Source: Pedobacter sp. PAMC26386
GTDB taxonomy: Bacteria; Bacteroidota; Bacteroidia; Sphingobacteriales; Sphingobacteriaceae
Assembly (NCBI GenBank): GCA_014302835.1
Contig: CP060294.1
Span: 2,170,001-2,234,000 of the forward strand
Length of the DNA stretch: 64,000 nt
Reading direction: 5' to 3'
Positions 37,349 through 45,683 of this stretch are shown here, piece after piece (position 1 is the first letter of the stretch; each line of letters begins with the position of its first letter). The notes under the pieces were generated by a model that was given only the letters and a program-made list of their open reading frames with translations, was not told where the DNA came from and made no database searches. A program made the translations under genes and the position numbers.

Positions 37349-38320
37349 TTAATCAGGTAGCGGGAAGCCCATCTTCTGATGTACAGCTTCACGGTAATAA
37401 TACCCCCCTACTGCAATATCAAAAATAGCCATGCCCATTGGATTGAACATCACAATATCTGTTGCTGCACGTTTCTCCAAAACACCTTTATTGATGACTT
37501 CGGCTATTGTAAGTGTATCGCTTTCCAAAAGCCCTTTTTGTTTGTGCATATTTTCAATATCTGTATTCTGTCTGCAAACTTCTTCCCAGTTATCAACTAT
37601 AATAACATCCATAAAGCCCTTCATATCAACAGTATAATCTCTCAAAGAGACATTTAGTTGCAGAGAACCTTTTTTAGGAGAAATATTGATATAAGGTGCA
37701 TCAGAAACTGTACAGGTTATAAATATATCTGCATCCTGATAACTTTCTTCCCAACCCGCAACAATAAATACTCTGTTCTGTATTTCGCTTACAATAGTAT
37801 TTCTATCTATCGGATTGATATCATGGATCAGAACTTTATCAATATCATCACCTAAAATTGCAGTAATCATTCTCAGGTGCATCTGACCAATAGGGCCAAA
37901 ACCGTTAATACCAATAATTAGTTTTCTGTCATTATTCCATCCCTTTATAAACTCCTTTACCACTAAACCTGAAACAGCTGCTGTTCTGATTGCACTGACA
38001 GTGGCTGTGTTAATGATACAGCGTGGAATTCCTGAATCATGTTCATTCAAAATAGTCACAGAATTTGCCCTTAATTTATCTTTGTAAATATTATCAGGAA
38101 AACTAGCAATCCATTTTATACCCGCCCATGGATTATTACCACCAATATAGGCTGGCATCGCAATAATCCTATTTTTAGGATCTCCGAATCTTAAATAAGG
38201 TTTAATTGGCTGCGAATAGTCGTTTGCGTGAAGCTGCACAACTGCGTCCTTAATTACTTCTGTTAATTGTTCCCAATTAAAACCGATCTCTTTAATATTA
38301 TTTGCATTCAGATATAACAT
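37349..38320 (-). CDS. sbnB: SbnB-like dehydrogenase for 2,3-diaminopropionate synthesis
   Basis: A 323-residue ornithine cyclodeaminase/mu-crystallin family protein. Visible features are Lys69 in GIKWIASFP, Arg112 in SAIRTAAVSG, and an NAD-binding loop GFGPIGQMHL at about 140-149. In staphyloferrin B synthesis SbnB oxidatively cleaves N-(1-amino-1-carboxy-2-ethyl)-glutamate to give L-2,3-diaminopropionate and 2-oxoglutarate; VioK does the equivalent job in viomycin. Here it follows an SbnA-like gene after 17 bp, and the pair sits directly upstream of the NRPS, which is strong context for Dap supply. A plain ornithine cyclodeaminase is the alternative, but it would not explain the PLP partner. 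Expected to be cytosolic. The 228-bp gap to the NRPS holds a large inverted repeat. Confidence 0.85.
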   Translation of the reverse strand: MLYLNANNIKEIGFNWEQLTEVIKDAVVQLHANDYSQPIKPYLRFGDPKNRIIAMPAYIGGNNPWAGIKWIASFPDNIYKDKLRANSVTILNEHDSGIPRCIINTATVSAIRTAAVSGLVVKEFIKGWNNDRKLIIGINGFGPIGQMHLRMITAILGDDIDKVLIHDINPIDRNTIVSEIQNRVFIVAGWEESYQDADIFITCTVSDAPYINISPKKGSLQLNVSLRDYTVDMKGFMDVIIVDNWEEVCRQNTDIENMHKQKGLLESDTLTIAEVINKGVLEKRAATDIVMFNPMGMAIFDIAVGGYYYREAVHQKMGFPLPD

Positions 38321-38337
38321 GATTTCTATTTTACAGC

Positions 38338-39315
38338 TTAAAAATTTGTGGAAAGAACTTCTTCATTTAATCGGGCAGCCAACTGGGTGCCCCATTCCTG
38401 ATTATAAATTGTATCTAAATATGTATGCCCTTTATCTGGAAAAATTAATAGTGATGTGGCTTTGGATTCTTCGATATCATTAAATCTAAAATAGTTTTTT
38501 GCAGCAAGGTAAACTGCTCCCGATGAAGCTCCGGCAAAAATCGCCTGTTCATTTAGTAGTTCAGTACACCCTCTGATAATACTCATTTGAGAAACAATAA
38601 CTACATCATCAATAATAGCATTTTCCATGATCGGAGGAACCTGGCTGGCACCAATTCCCGAGATATAACGTTTAACAGGTTTGTCGCTAAAAATAACAGA
38701 ACCCTCTACATCCACACCTACAATTTTCACATTCGGTCTTTTCTTTTTCATGAAATCTGAGATACCAGTAATAGCTCCACTTGAGCTTACCGCAACAAAA
38801 ATATAGTCAAGATGTTCAAAAGAGGAAATAATTTCTTCCCCAAGACCATAATAGCCTTTATAATTATTTGGGTCTCCGTATTGGTCTGCAATAAAAGAAT
38901 CAGGTGTTTCTGCATGTAATTCGTTAACTACATTAATCCTTGTTAAAAGATATCCGCCTGTATGATCTCTCTCGGTAACTTTGACAACTTGATGAGACAT
39001 CAGGTTTAAAAGCGTTTCATAGGCTGAATTGATATTCGGATCAATTACAGGGACAAATTTCAATTTCAGTCTTTTGCAAATGGATGCTACAGCAATAGCA
39101 AGATTACCAGAACTGGACGCAATGATCGTCGTATTTTCTGAAATCTTCCCGGATTTTATACCGTTATAGATAATGCTGAATGCCGCTCTATCCTTTGAAC
39201 TGCCAGAGAAATTATTATATTCTAACTTGGCAAATAGATTAGCATCATTATTTTTCAATTCAATAAGCGGCGTATTGCCTATAAAGGCTGCCAGTTTTTC
39301 TAGTTCTTTTAACAT
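38338..39315 (-). CDS. sbnA: SbnA-like PLP synthase for 2,3-diaminopropionate synthesis
   Basis: A 325-residue protein of the cysteine synthase / fold-type II PLP family, close in length to SbnA. The PLP lysine is Lys41 in NFSGSSKDRA, the substrate loop is SSSGNLAIA around Asn71, and a C-terminal GASSGA motif is present. SbnA condenses O-phospho-L-serine with glutamate to form N-(1-amino-1-carboxy-2-ethyl)-glutamate, which SbnB then cleaves. The GNL in place of the usual GNT/GNM loop, and the adjacent SbnB-like gene, argue for this reaction rather than cysteine synthesis. The start lies 53 bp after the FecR-like gene, consistent with one operon. Substrate identity is inferred from family and context. 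Confidence 0.85.
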   Translation of the reverse strand: MLKELEKLAAFIGNTPLIELKNNDANLFAKLEYNNFSGSSKDRAAFSIIYNGIKSGKISENTTIIASSSGNLAIAVASICKRLKLKFVPVIDPNINSAYETLLNLMSHQVVKVTERDHTGGYLLTRINVVNELHAETPDSFIADQYGDPNNYKGYYGLGEEIISSFEHLDYIFVAVSSSGAITGISDFMKKKRPNVKIVGVDVEGSVIFSDKPVKRYISGIGASQVPPIMENAIIDDVVIVSQMSIIRGCTELLNEQAIFAGASSGAVYLAAKNYFRFNDIEESKATSLLIFPDKGHTYLDTIYNQEWGTQLAARLNEEVLSTNF

Positions 39316-39368
39316 AGGTAAATTAGTCTAAAGATGAGAGATGGGATAATTTATGAATTCTTCATAGT

Positions 39369-39872
39369 TCACATGATCGCCTTAAGCTGGTTTAAAGACA
39401 CGTAGTCTTCGGGACGATATTTAGCAGAGTATATTAAAGAATTTTGTGAATGACCTGCCACTTGATGAAATTCCTTATGTTTCGCTGAAGAGACATCTAA
39501 GAAACGGACTGCAGTTACTCTTCCATGAAGTGATTCCTTTGTCAGATTACAAAAGACTAATACTATAGGTAGAATGATCACAGCGGCCGCAGAACTTATC
39601 CATCCGAAAAAGGAAAGGAGATATCTTTTTTTCAAGACATATCCTTTTGTAATCAGCATACGCAATTTCAAGTAATTCTGGTCCGCAGCTTTTTGTCCTG
39701 CATGAAGTCCCATTGCAAGAACTAAAACCTTGAGCTCTTCGAGATGGATCTTTGTTTCAGGGTTCTCTTTTATCCTGTTTTCCCATTCACTAACGTCCTG
39801 TTCATTTCTTTTTAAACAGTAGTTGATGAATGTTTCATTCTTCAACAGTTCATTCAAATTCTTCTCCTGCAT
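39369..39872 (-). CDS. Short FecR-like anti-sigma factor
   Basis: A 167-residue protein. Residues about 1-80 resemble the cytoplasmic N-terminal domain of FecR-type anti-sigma factors (INYCLKRNEQDVSEWENRI, then a helical stretch). A membrane segment follows at about 84-108 (FFGWISSAAAVIILPIVLVF), then only about 60 extracytoplasmic residues. Typical Bacteroidota FecR proteins are over 300 residues, with a FecR domain and DUF4974, both absent here. It lies 46 bp after the sigma factor gene and presumably holds that sigma factor inactive at the membrane. What signal it senses without the usual periplasmic domain is unknown. Confidence 0.7.
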   Translation of the reverse strand: MQEKNLNELLKNETFINYCLKRNEQDVSEWENRIKENPETKIHLEELKVLVLAMGLHAGQKAADQNYLKLRMLITKGYVLKKRYLLSFFGWISSAAAVIILPIVLVFCNLTKESLHGRVTAVRFLDVSSAKHKEFHQVAGHSQNSLIYSAKYRPEDYVSLNQLKAIM

Positions 39873-39918
39873 CTGCTTAATTATTTTTCTTAATAGAGCA
39901 GGAAAGTTTACTTTTTCA

Positions 39919-40545
39919 CTATTGTATTTGAAAAAATAAAAAAAATAAAATCATTGTTCCGATTGCGATCAAAAGATAGGTCTCCTGTTCTTTGGTGATC
40001 GTCGATTTCAGTTTATCAATCGCTTTATAAATAGTATTATAAACAGTATTTATAGAAACCTTATTTGTAATTGCTATTTCCTGATAAGATAAACCAAGAT
40101 AAAATTTCTGATAAACCATATTACGCTGCTTAGCAGCCAGCTGATTAATATGCTCTTTGACAATCTGAATAACGGTACCATTCATGCCCTGTTGAATATA
40201 CTGATCTTCTACAGAGGGAGATAGTAACATAACAGGTACATCAATCAGCCCCTGAACTTCCTCCGGACCAATTATATTTTTACGATACAACTTTCTCAAA
40301 AAGCAAGTAACAATATAATTATGATAGCTATTCACATTCCGCAAAGAAGATCTATTTTCCCATAAATACAAGAAAACATCATTAATAGCATCCTTCACTA
40401 TATCTTCAGAAAAGTATCTTTTATAACCAATAAAACTCAGATAATGGTGATAATGCGAATATATAGTATAAAAATCATCTTCCCCTTCAGACATTGTAAA
40501 GGATTTCCAGATATGTTTTAAATCACTCCCTTTTAATCTGCCCAT
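39919..40545 (-). CDS. ECF-type sigma factor with C-terminal membrane segment
   Basis: A 208-residue sigma-70 family protein. Region 2 is at about 31-65 (YFSEDIVKDAINDVFLYLWE), and region 4 at about 135-185 (RNMVYQKFYLGLSYQEIA and SINTVYNTIYKAIDKLK). The last 20 residues (LLIAIGTMILFFLFFQ core) form a predicted transmembrane tail, unusual for a soluble transcription factor. As the first gene of the run sigma, anti-sigma, sbnA, sbnB, NRPS, NRPS, it is the best candidate for controlling the peptide locus. Its target promoters cannot be told from sequence alone. An internal ATG near residue 18 is an alternative start, but the longer frame covers more of region 2. Confidence 0.85.
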   Translation of the reverse strand: MGRLKGSDLKHIWKSFTMSEGEDDFYTIYSHYHHYLSFIGYKRYFSEDIVKDAINDVFLYLWENRSSLRNVNSYHNYIVTCFLRKLYRKNIIGPEEVQGLIDVPVMLLSPSVEDQYIQQGMNGTVIQIVKEHINQLAAKQRNMVYQKFYLGLSYQEIAITNKVSINTVYNTIYKAIDKLKSTITKEQETYLLIAIGTMILFFLFFQIQ

Positions 40546-40654
40546 ATTATTAAATAATTTATTATATTAATACTTTTTATAAAGTAAGGCAACTTAGATT
40601 AATATATTATTAATTCAATAACTATTTATCATTAATATACTACATCAACAGAAA

Positions 40655-40662
40655 CAAAAATA
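40655..40662 (-). promoter_or_regulatory. Possible Bacteroidota -7 element upstream of the sigma gene
   Basis: On the minus strand this reads TATTTTTG, a match to the Bacteroidota -7 consensus TAnnTTTG, 110 bp before the sigma-factor ATG. A TTG lies 24 bp further upstream, slightly too far for an ideal -33 box. In AT-rich DNA such matches occur by chance. Confidence 0.3.
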
Positions 40663-40766
40663 AACGAAAAAAACAATAGTAAATGCCAACGACTATAGTT
40701 CTGAGCTCGTTTTCTTCAAAAATTCACCAGCATTCCTAAATGCGCTGAAGACATAAAATGCCATCA

Positions 40767-40795
40767 ATTTTTCATATTAAATTAATATGAAAAAT
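40767..40795. other. Near-perfect AT-rich palindrome upstream of the sigma gene
   Basis: Two 14-nt arms (ATTTTTCATATTAA and its complement) around one central base, with no mismatch. It lies 222 bp upstream of the sigma gene and about 300 bp past the GH95 stop. It could be an operator for a dimeric regulator, or a weak bidirectional terminator. Confidence 0.5.
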
Positions 40796-41096
40796 AAATA
40801 TTTATATAAAAAAAAAGCTATAAAACATGTTCTTAGTGTAAATAATTGCCTAACCAAATATCAATTAGAACAAAGACAATCAATGACTTACAGGATTTGA
40901 CATCTATTTTAAGACTATCCAAAAGACAATAATTAACCCTAATTACTAAGAGATTCCTTAAAGTTAAATCATAAAAAATCAAAATCTATTTTTTATTACA
41001 CCAATTGACGATTGCCTGAGGTGAACGCATTAGAATTTATCACCAGGAGGTGAACTTAAGTTAAAGAAACGCACATTCGAAAAAAGTCTGCCCTGA

Positions 41097-43481
41097 CTAT
41101 AACAAATTATTTAAACCATACTCCTTCCCTGCAATCACAGAAATATCAACAGTTTTATTCCCATACTTGACTTTACAAGTTCCGGTATTTTTAGCTTTCA
41201 GGATTGCAGAAAATAATTTCCCGTTTTTCCACTCCATATTTACCACATACCCTCCGCGAGCAGCTAATCCTTTAACCCACCCGTCTTTCCATTCTACTGG
41301 AATTGCCGGTAACAATTCAAGGAACCCCTGGTGACTTTGTAAAAGCATTTCTGCAATACCTGCCCCGCCACCAAAATTACCATCTATCTGAAAAGGCGGA
41401 TGAGCACAAAACAGGTTTGCATAAGTCCCGCCGCCTTTCATTTTAACTTCCGCCCCATTACCCACAAAACGTAATAATTTTTTTAAAGCATCGTATGCCC
41501 TTTCTCCATCCTGCATTCTTGCCCACAAATTGATTCTCCAGGTAATAGCCCATCCGGTTCCATCGTTAGTCCGGATAGTTAAAGTCTTTCTTACCGCATC
41601 CGCCAGACGCGGATTCTGCGCTGTAGTAATTGAACAACCAGGATATGCACCAAAAAGATGTGACAAATGCCTGTGTCTAGGATCTTCATCTTTCCAGTCA
41701 TAATACCATTCCTGTAAATTCCCTTCTTTGCCGACCTGGTAAGGAAGCATCTTATTTAAAGCCGCATTAACCTTGTTCCGCAGATCAGCATCTGCATTCA
41801 AAATTTCACTGGCCTTTACATAATCGTTAAATAATTCCCTGATAATTGCCAAATCTGCAGTTCCACCATATAAAAGAGCACCTGTATAACCAGTTGGCGT
41901 CACATAATAGTTCTCTGGCGAAGTAGATGGCGCCGTAATCAGATTTCCCTTTTTGTCTGCAACCAAAAAATCAAGACAAAATTGCACAGCTCCTTTCATT
42001 AATGGATATGCTTGTTCTTTCAGATATTCTTTATCTTGTGTAAAAGCATAATGCTCCCAAAGATGGGTTGACATCCAATTCCCTCCCATTGGCCAGTTAG
42101 CCCAGGAAGGACTCCCTTTTCCAAAATCACCAACAGGATTAGTCATTGCCCAGATATCACTGTTATGATGTAAAACCCAGCCACGCGCACCGTAATAATT
42201 TTTAGCCGTAACTGCTCCTGTTTTTGCCAGACGACCTATAAAATCCAGCAACGGCCGGTGCATCTCTGGTAAGTTTGCAGTTTCAACTCCCCAGTAATTC
42301 ATTTCAGCATTAATATTAGTCGTATAATTACTGCTCCATGGTGGTTGAATTTTTTCATTCCAAATACCTTGCAGATTAGTTGATTGACCGCCAGCTCTGG
42401 ATGAACTAATCAGTAAATATCTGCTATACTGATAGTACAGCGCAACTAGCGCATTATCGTTTTTACCAGTTGCAAATGCATTTAACCTATCCATCGTCTT
42501 CATTCTCGCCTTATCTTCATCACCTAAGCTGATTTGTACACGATCATAATATTTTCTGAAATCTGCAGTATGTTTTTTTAGGAGCGCAACATAGCTTTTA
42601 GCTTTTCGCAAATAATCTGCTGCTATTTTTAATTCGTCTTTTCCATGTGTGCCTGGATTTACATCAAATCCATTATAACTGGTAGCCATAGAGAGTAAAA
42701 CGACAGCTTGACTGGCACCTGATATAGTTAAACTGCTATCGTTGACAAAAAGCTTTCCACCTGTTTTAAGTACTTTAACCTGCGCAACGAAGCGCATTGC
42801 ATTTGCATCATCCCAAATCACTTCATTACCGTGATTGAGTGGAGAAACATGTACCGGCGAATGTCCTTTCATTAGCAGACCTTTGTCTGAAGAAGAAACA
42901 TTATACTGTAAAAGACTATTTAAACGACAGGTAAAATCAAGTTTACCCTTTCCAACAGCAGTAAACCTGACCACAACCAGCTGATCAGGATGTGAAATAA
43001 ATGTTTCACGGGTATAGGTAGTACCATCGGCCACATAACTTGTCTTAGTGATCGCATTTTGTATATCAAGCTCTCTGCTGTAATTACTAACCTCTCCCCC
43101 ATGTTTAAAGTCAAAAAACAGGTTCCCCAACGGAGCATAAGACTCAGAAAACTTCCCTTGCATAAAACGCACCAACGAATCTGCTTTTTCATACTTCTCT
43201 GCAAACAACGCCTCACGAACAGGCCTTAAATAGCTTTTTGCTTGCGGATTCATATCGGGGTTTACAGGCCCACCTGCCCAAAGCGTCGCTTCATTCAACG
43301 AAAACCGTTCTGTATTTACGCCTCCGTATACCATCACTCCTAATCTGCCGTTTCCCAATGGCATTGCTTCCTCGAATTGTACTGCTGGTTTATCATAGCG
43401 AAGTTTGTGATTGTTTTCCTGCGCAAAACTTTGATCGGTCTGCAAAAAGAAAACTACAGCAAAAAGGAGATATTTCGTCAT
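41097..43481 (-). CDS. GH95 family alpha-L-fucosidase, secreted
   Basis: A 794-residue glycoside hydrolase family 95 enzyme with an N-terminal signal peptide (LLFAVVFFLQTDQSFAQ). The family removes terminal alpha-1,2-linked fucose (some members act on galactose) by inversion. Key family regions are present: PLGNGRLG near the N-terminus, the asparagine-rich catalytic stretch TNINAEMNYWG near residue 390, the general acid Glu523 in STSPENYY, and the aspartate of DGNFGGGAGIAEM near 698. The length is normal. It is monocistronic by spacing and likely periplasmic. It probably acts with the GH29 and GH3 enzymes about 8 kb to the right on fucosylated plant or host glycans; that link is inferred. Confidence 0.93.
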   Translation of the reverse strand: MTKYLLFAVVFFLQTDQSFAQENNHKLRYDKPAVQFEEAMPLGNGRLGVMVYGGVNTERFSLNEATLWAGGPVNPDMNPQAKSYLRPVREALFAEKYEKADSLVRFMQGKFSESYAPLGNLFFDFKHGGEVSNYSRELDIQNAITKTSYVADGTTYTRETFISHPDQLVVVRFTAVGKGKLDFTCRLNSLLQYNVSSSDKGLLMKGHSPVHVSPLNHGNEVIWDDANAMRFVAQVKVLKTGGKLFVNDSSLTISGASQAVVLLSMATSYNGFDVNPGTHGKDELKIAADYLRKAKSYVALLKKHTADFRKYYDRVQISLGDEDKARMKTMDRLNAFATGKNDNALVALYYQYSRYLLISSSRAGGQSTNLQGIWNEKIQPPWSSNYTTNINAEMNYWGVETANLPEMHRPLLDFIGRLAKTGAVTAKNYYGARGWVLHHNSDIWAMTNPVGDFGKGSPSWANWPMGGNWMSTHLWEHYAFTQDKEYLKEQAYPLMKGAVQFCLDFLVADKKGNLITAPSTSPENYYVTPTGYTGALLYGGTADLAIIRELFNDYVKASEILNADADLRNKVNAALNKMLPYQVGKEGNLQEWYYDWKDEDPRHRHLSHLFGAYPGCSITTAQNPRLADAVRKTLTIRTNDGTGWAITWRINLWARMQDGERAYDALKKLLRFVGNGAEVKMKGGGTYANLFCAHPPFQIDGNFGGGAGIAEMLLQSHQGFLELLPAIPVEWKDGWVKGLAARGGYVVNMEWKNGKLFSAILKAKNTGTCKVKYGNKTVDISVIAGKEYGLNNLL

Positions 43482-44164
43482 TTCAGAGCTATAGTTGGTT
43501 AATATAAAATAAAGGAATAATTGAGCATACTAATTTTACGTTATTAGCCAATCATTAAACGATATAGCCCTTCTATATTTCAGCAAATAAGTTTATTTGT
43601 TTAACTTAATTATAGAATTTTGTACATTTTAATTAAAAATCACACTTACTATCAAAATAAATACATCAATTTATCCTACTCATTTAGAATAGATTATAGC
43701 TAACATATTCTATTCAACAGACTCTTTCCCCCCTTGTTTAAATTTACATCCAGCCCAGTAACCAGCAATAATTAACCAAATATTTATAGCGCATAAACAA
43801 AAACAACAACATAAAGACGCAATTCAAGGAATGACCGTGTCCTTTTCAGAAGAATTCAGGACAAAATCAAGTTCTGCCAGGAGAAAGAGCAAAATCATAC
43901 TGTTTAAGATTAAATACCATTTTATTAAACAAGAAACAAGCTGAATTTTCCTGATTTATACGCTCTTGCAATTTATTAACAGGTGGTTATTTTATTGCAA
44001 ATTGACGTTATCCTTCTTCTCTAAAGATCAAAAATTCACCTATACACAGCAATTCGCATGATTTTATCAATTTTTAAATATTAAATCAAAATTTTGAATA
44101 AAGATTGGTTCACCTTCACTATTTTTAAATCAGCCTATCTTAAAAGCAATTAAAATCAATATAA
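43482..44164. other. Intergenic region between divergent GH95 and TPR genes
   Basis: About 680 bp of AT-rich DNA that should carry promoters for both divergent genes; I could not place them. On the minus strand near 43710-43800 a short frame reads INIWLIIAGYWAGCKFKQGG up to a stop at 43710. This looks like the end of a membrane protein, with more hydrophobic residues upstream in another frame. It may be a gene relic but is too short to name. Confidence 0.4.
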
Positions 44165-45631
44165 ATGAAGACAATCATCAAAACGACTGTCATTTCAATT
44201 TTAGTATTATCCCTTTTTTCTTTACCTCTCCGTGCTGGCGACAGTCTTCAGGATAAAATAAAAACAGCGCTTCAGTTCCCTTCACCAACAGCCGAAAATC
44301 TTTTAGAAAAGCTGATTACATCAGCTATCAGACTGGCTAATGAAGAAAATATAGCCTCAAATAAAGAAATATTATTATCTGAAATTTCAAAAAGCAACCT
44401 TCCTGAAAAAAAAGCATTCAGTTATGAAATAGAGGCTTTATATGCAAAAAGGCTGTTAAAATTGGAAAAAGCAAGACATTACATTATTAAGGCATTAGAC
44501 GAAACTCCACAGGAAAAACCTAAGTTTATCAAGCTGCTTCGGATACTTGCCTTCATTGATACCGATCTTGAAAATCATATGCGGGCAATGGAAAGTTATC
44601 TGATTATAGAAAAGCACTTGCAGCAGGTAAAAGACACGAGTAACCTAGTAATCAATTACACAAACATTGCAGATCTTTATATTAAAAGCAACTTATATGA
44701 AGAAGCTATAAACGCTTTAAACACCGCCTATAATCTCGCTACACACCAGGAAAAAGAGTATATCCCAAACATCCTTTATGAAAATAAAGCTATTGCTTAT
44801 TTCCATCTGAAAAACATGGATTCCTTGCAACATTATGCCAATAAAATAATTAATGATGAAGCGCGATCTTCTAATTCAACAGTTGCTCATCGTCTGAAGT
44901 ATATGGCACTCTTGTTGAAAAAAGACAAGGAGGCGCTGAACGAAATCAAAGTTCTGATTAACGATCCAAAAGATGCTGATAAACTATTTACTAACCTTCA
45001 TTTAGCAGAGGCATACCTAGTTTTCAACCAAATAGAAAAATCCAAGAAATTAATTTTCAAACTCCTATCCTCTGACGACCTCAAAAATCTGGGTTACATG
45101 AGAAATAAGTTATTCAACTTGCTCGGAGATGCTTATCTGAAAAGTAAAGACTTTGAATTATCTGCGCAATACTATAAAAAAGGTTCAGATCAATCCGCAT
45201 TAAACACAATCAGAATGATGAAAACCGGAAGTATCCTAAATCTACTGAAGTATGATGAAATCAAAAAAAAATATGTCGTCGCTCAGGAAAATCTAGAAGT
45301 CAGACAAAATTATCTGCTGTTATTTATAATGGTCGCCGGGATGATCATTTTAACCTTTATTTTTCTTTACAGATCTCTGAAAATCAAGAAAAAATACGAC
45401 GAGCTCATGTTTAATAAATTAAACAGTGAAATTTCATTCATTAATTCTCATGAGGTACGCAGGTATCTAAGTAATATACTGGGAATAATAATGGTTATAA
45501 AAATGAGCGAGGATAGAAATGAGGCTTATTCAGAGTTTGAAGATGCGCTTTTTGACTCCGCTGAAAATCTGGATATTTCAATAAAGAGTATTGCAGCTAA
45601 ATTAAATAACAAAGCTGAGTCATGTACATGA
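44165..45631 (+). CDS. TPR sensor protein with phosphoacceptor-like box, no ATPase domain
   Basis: A 488-residue protein with a signal peptide (about 1-24, ending SLPLRA), a periplasmic helical region with TPR-like repeats (about 60-350; for example ADLYIKSNLYEEAINALNTA), one transmembrane segment at about 381-402 (LLLFIMVAGMIILTFIFLYR), a short coiled linker, and a C-terminal segment with NSHEVRRYLSNILGI. The histidine, His429, sits where histidine kinases have their phosphorylated dimerization box. The protein ends about 60 residues later with no N, G1 or G2 boxes, so it cannot bind ATP as a kinase. Similar Bacteroidota proteins are usually full hybrid or TPR kinases. Partner and signal are unknown; it may be phosphorylated in trans or act as a scaffold. 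Confidence 0.75.
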   Translation: MKTIIKTTVISILVLSLFSLPLRAGDSLQDKIKTALQFPSPTAENLLEKLITSAIRLANEENIASNKEILLSEISKSNLPEKKAFSYEIEALYAKRLLKLEKARHYIIKALDETPQEKPKFIKLLRILAFIDTDLENHMRAMESYLIIEKHLQQVKDTSNLVINYTNIADLYIKSNLYEEAINALNTAYNLATHQEKEYIPNILYENKAIAYFHLKNMDSLQHYANKIINDEARSSNSTVAHRLKYMALLLKKDKEALNEIKVLINDPKDADKLFTNLHLAEAYLVFNQIEKSKKLIFKLLSSDDLKNLGYMRNKLFNLLGDAYLKSKDFELSAQYYKKGSDQSALNTIRMMKTGSILNLLKYDEIKKKYVVAQENLEVRQNYLLLFIMVAGMIILTFIFLYRSLKIKKKYDELMFNKLNSEISFINSHEVRRYLSNILGIIMVIKMSEDRNEAYSEFEDALFDSAENLDISIKSIAAKLNNKAESCT

Positions 45632-45643
45632 TTCAGCTTTGTT
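45608..45643. terminator. Hairpin overlapping the end of the TPR gene
   Basis: Eleven-base perfect arms (AACAAAGCTGA and complement) with further pairing towards a GTACAT loop. The left arm contains the last codons of the TPR gene and the stop lies in the loop region. Only a short T-run follows, so terminator strength is uncertain; it could serve both the TPR gene and the gene ending at 45684. Confidence 0.6.
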
Positions 45644-45683
45644 TATCATAAACAGATGCTATGATGAATAAAAAATTTCTATT

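Larger units (their letters stand above)
40546..41096. other. Intergenic region between GH95 and the sigma gene
   Basis: About 550 bp of AT-rich sequence with no convincing gene. It holds the 29-bp palindrome and the candidate promoter noted separately. Near the GH95 end there is a GAGGTGAAC direct repeat (about 41018 and 41047). A 23-codon minus-strand frame near 40695-40766 is too short to call. Confidence 0.6.

Noticed and set aside
38338..39315. Calling the PLP enzyme a primary-metabolism cysteine synthase
   Set aside because: The neighbouring ornithine cyclodeaminase-like gene and the NRPS context, with the SSSGNL loop, fit SbnA better.
41017..41055. GAGGTGAAC direct repeat and short GGTGA/TCACC stem near the GH95 end
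   Set aside because: Too short to separate from chance and without terminator features.
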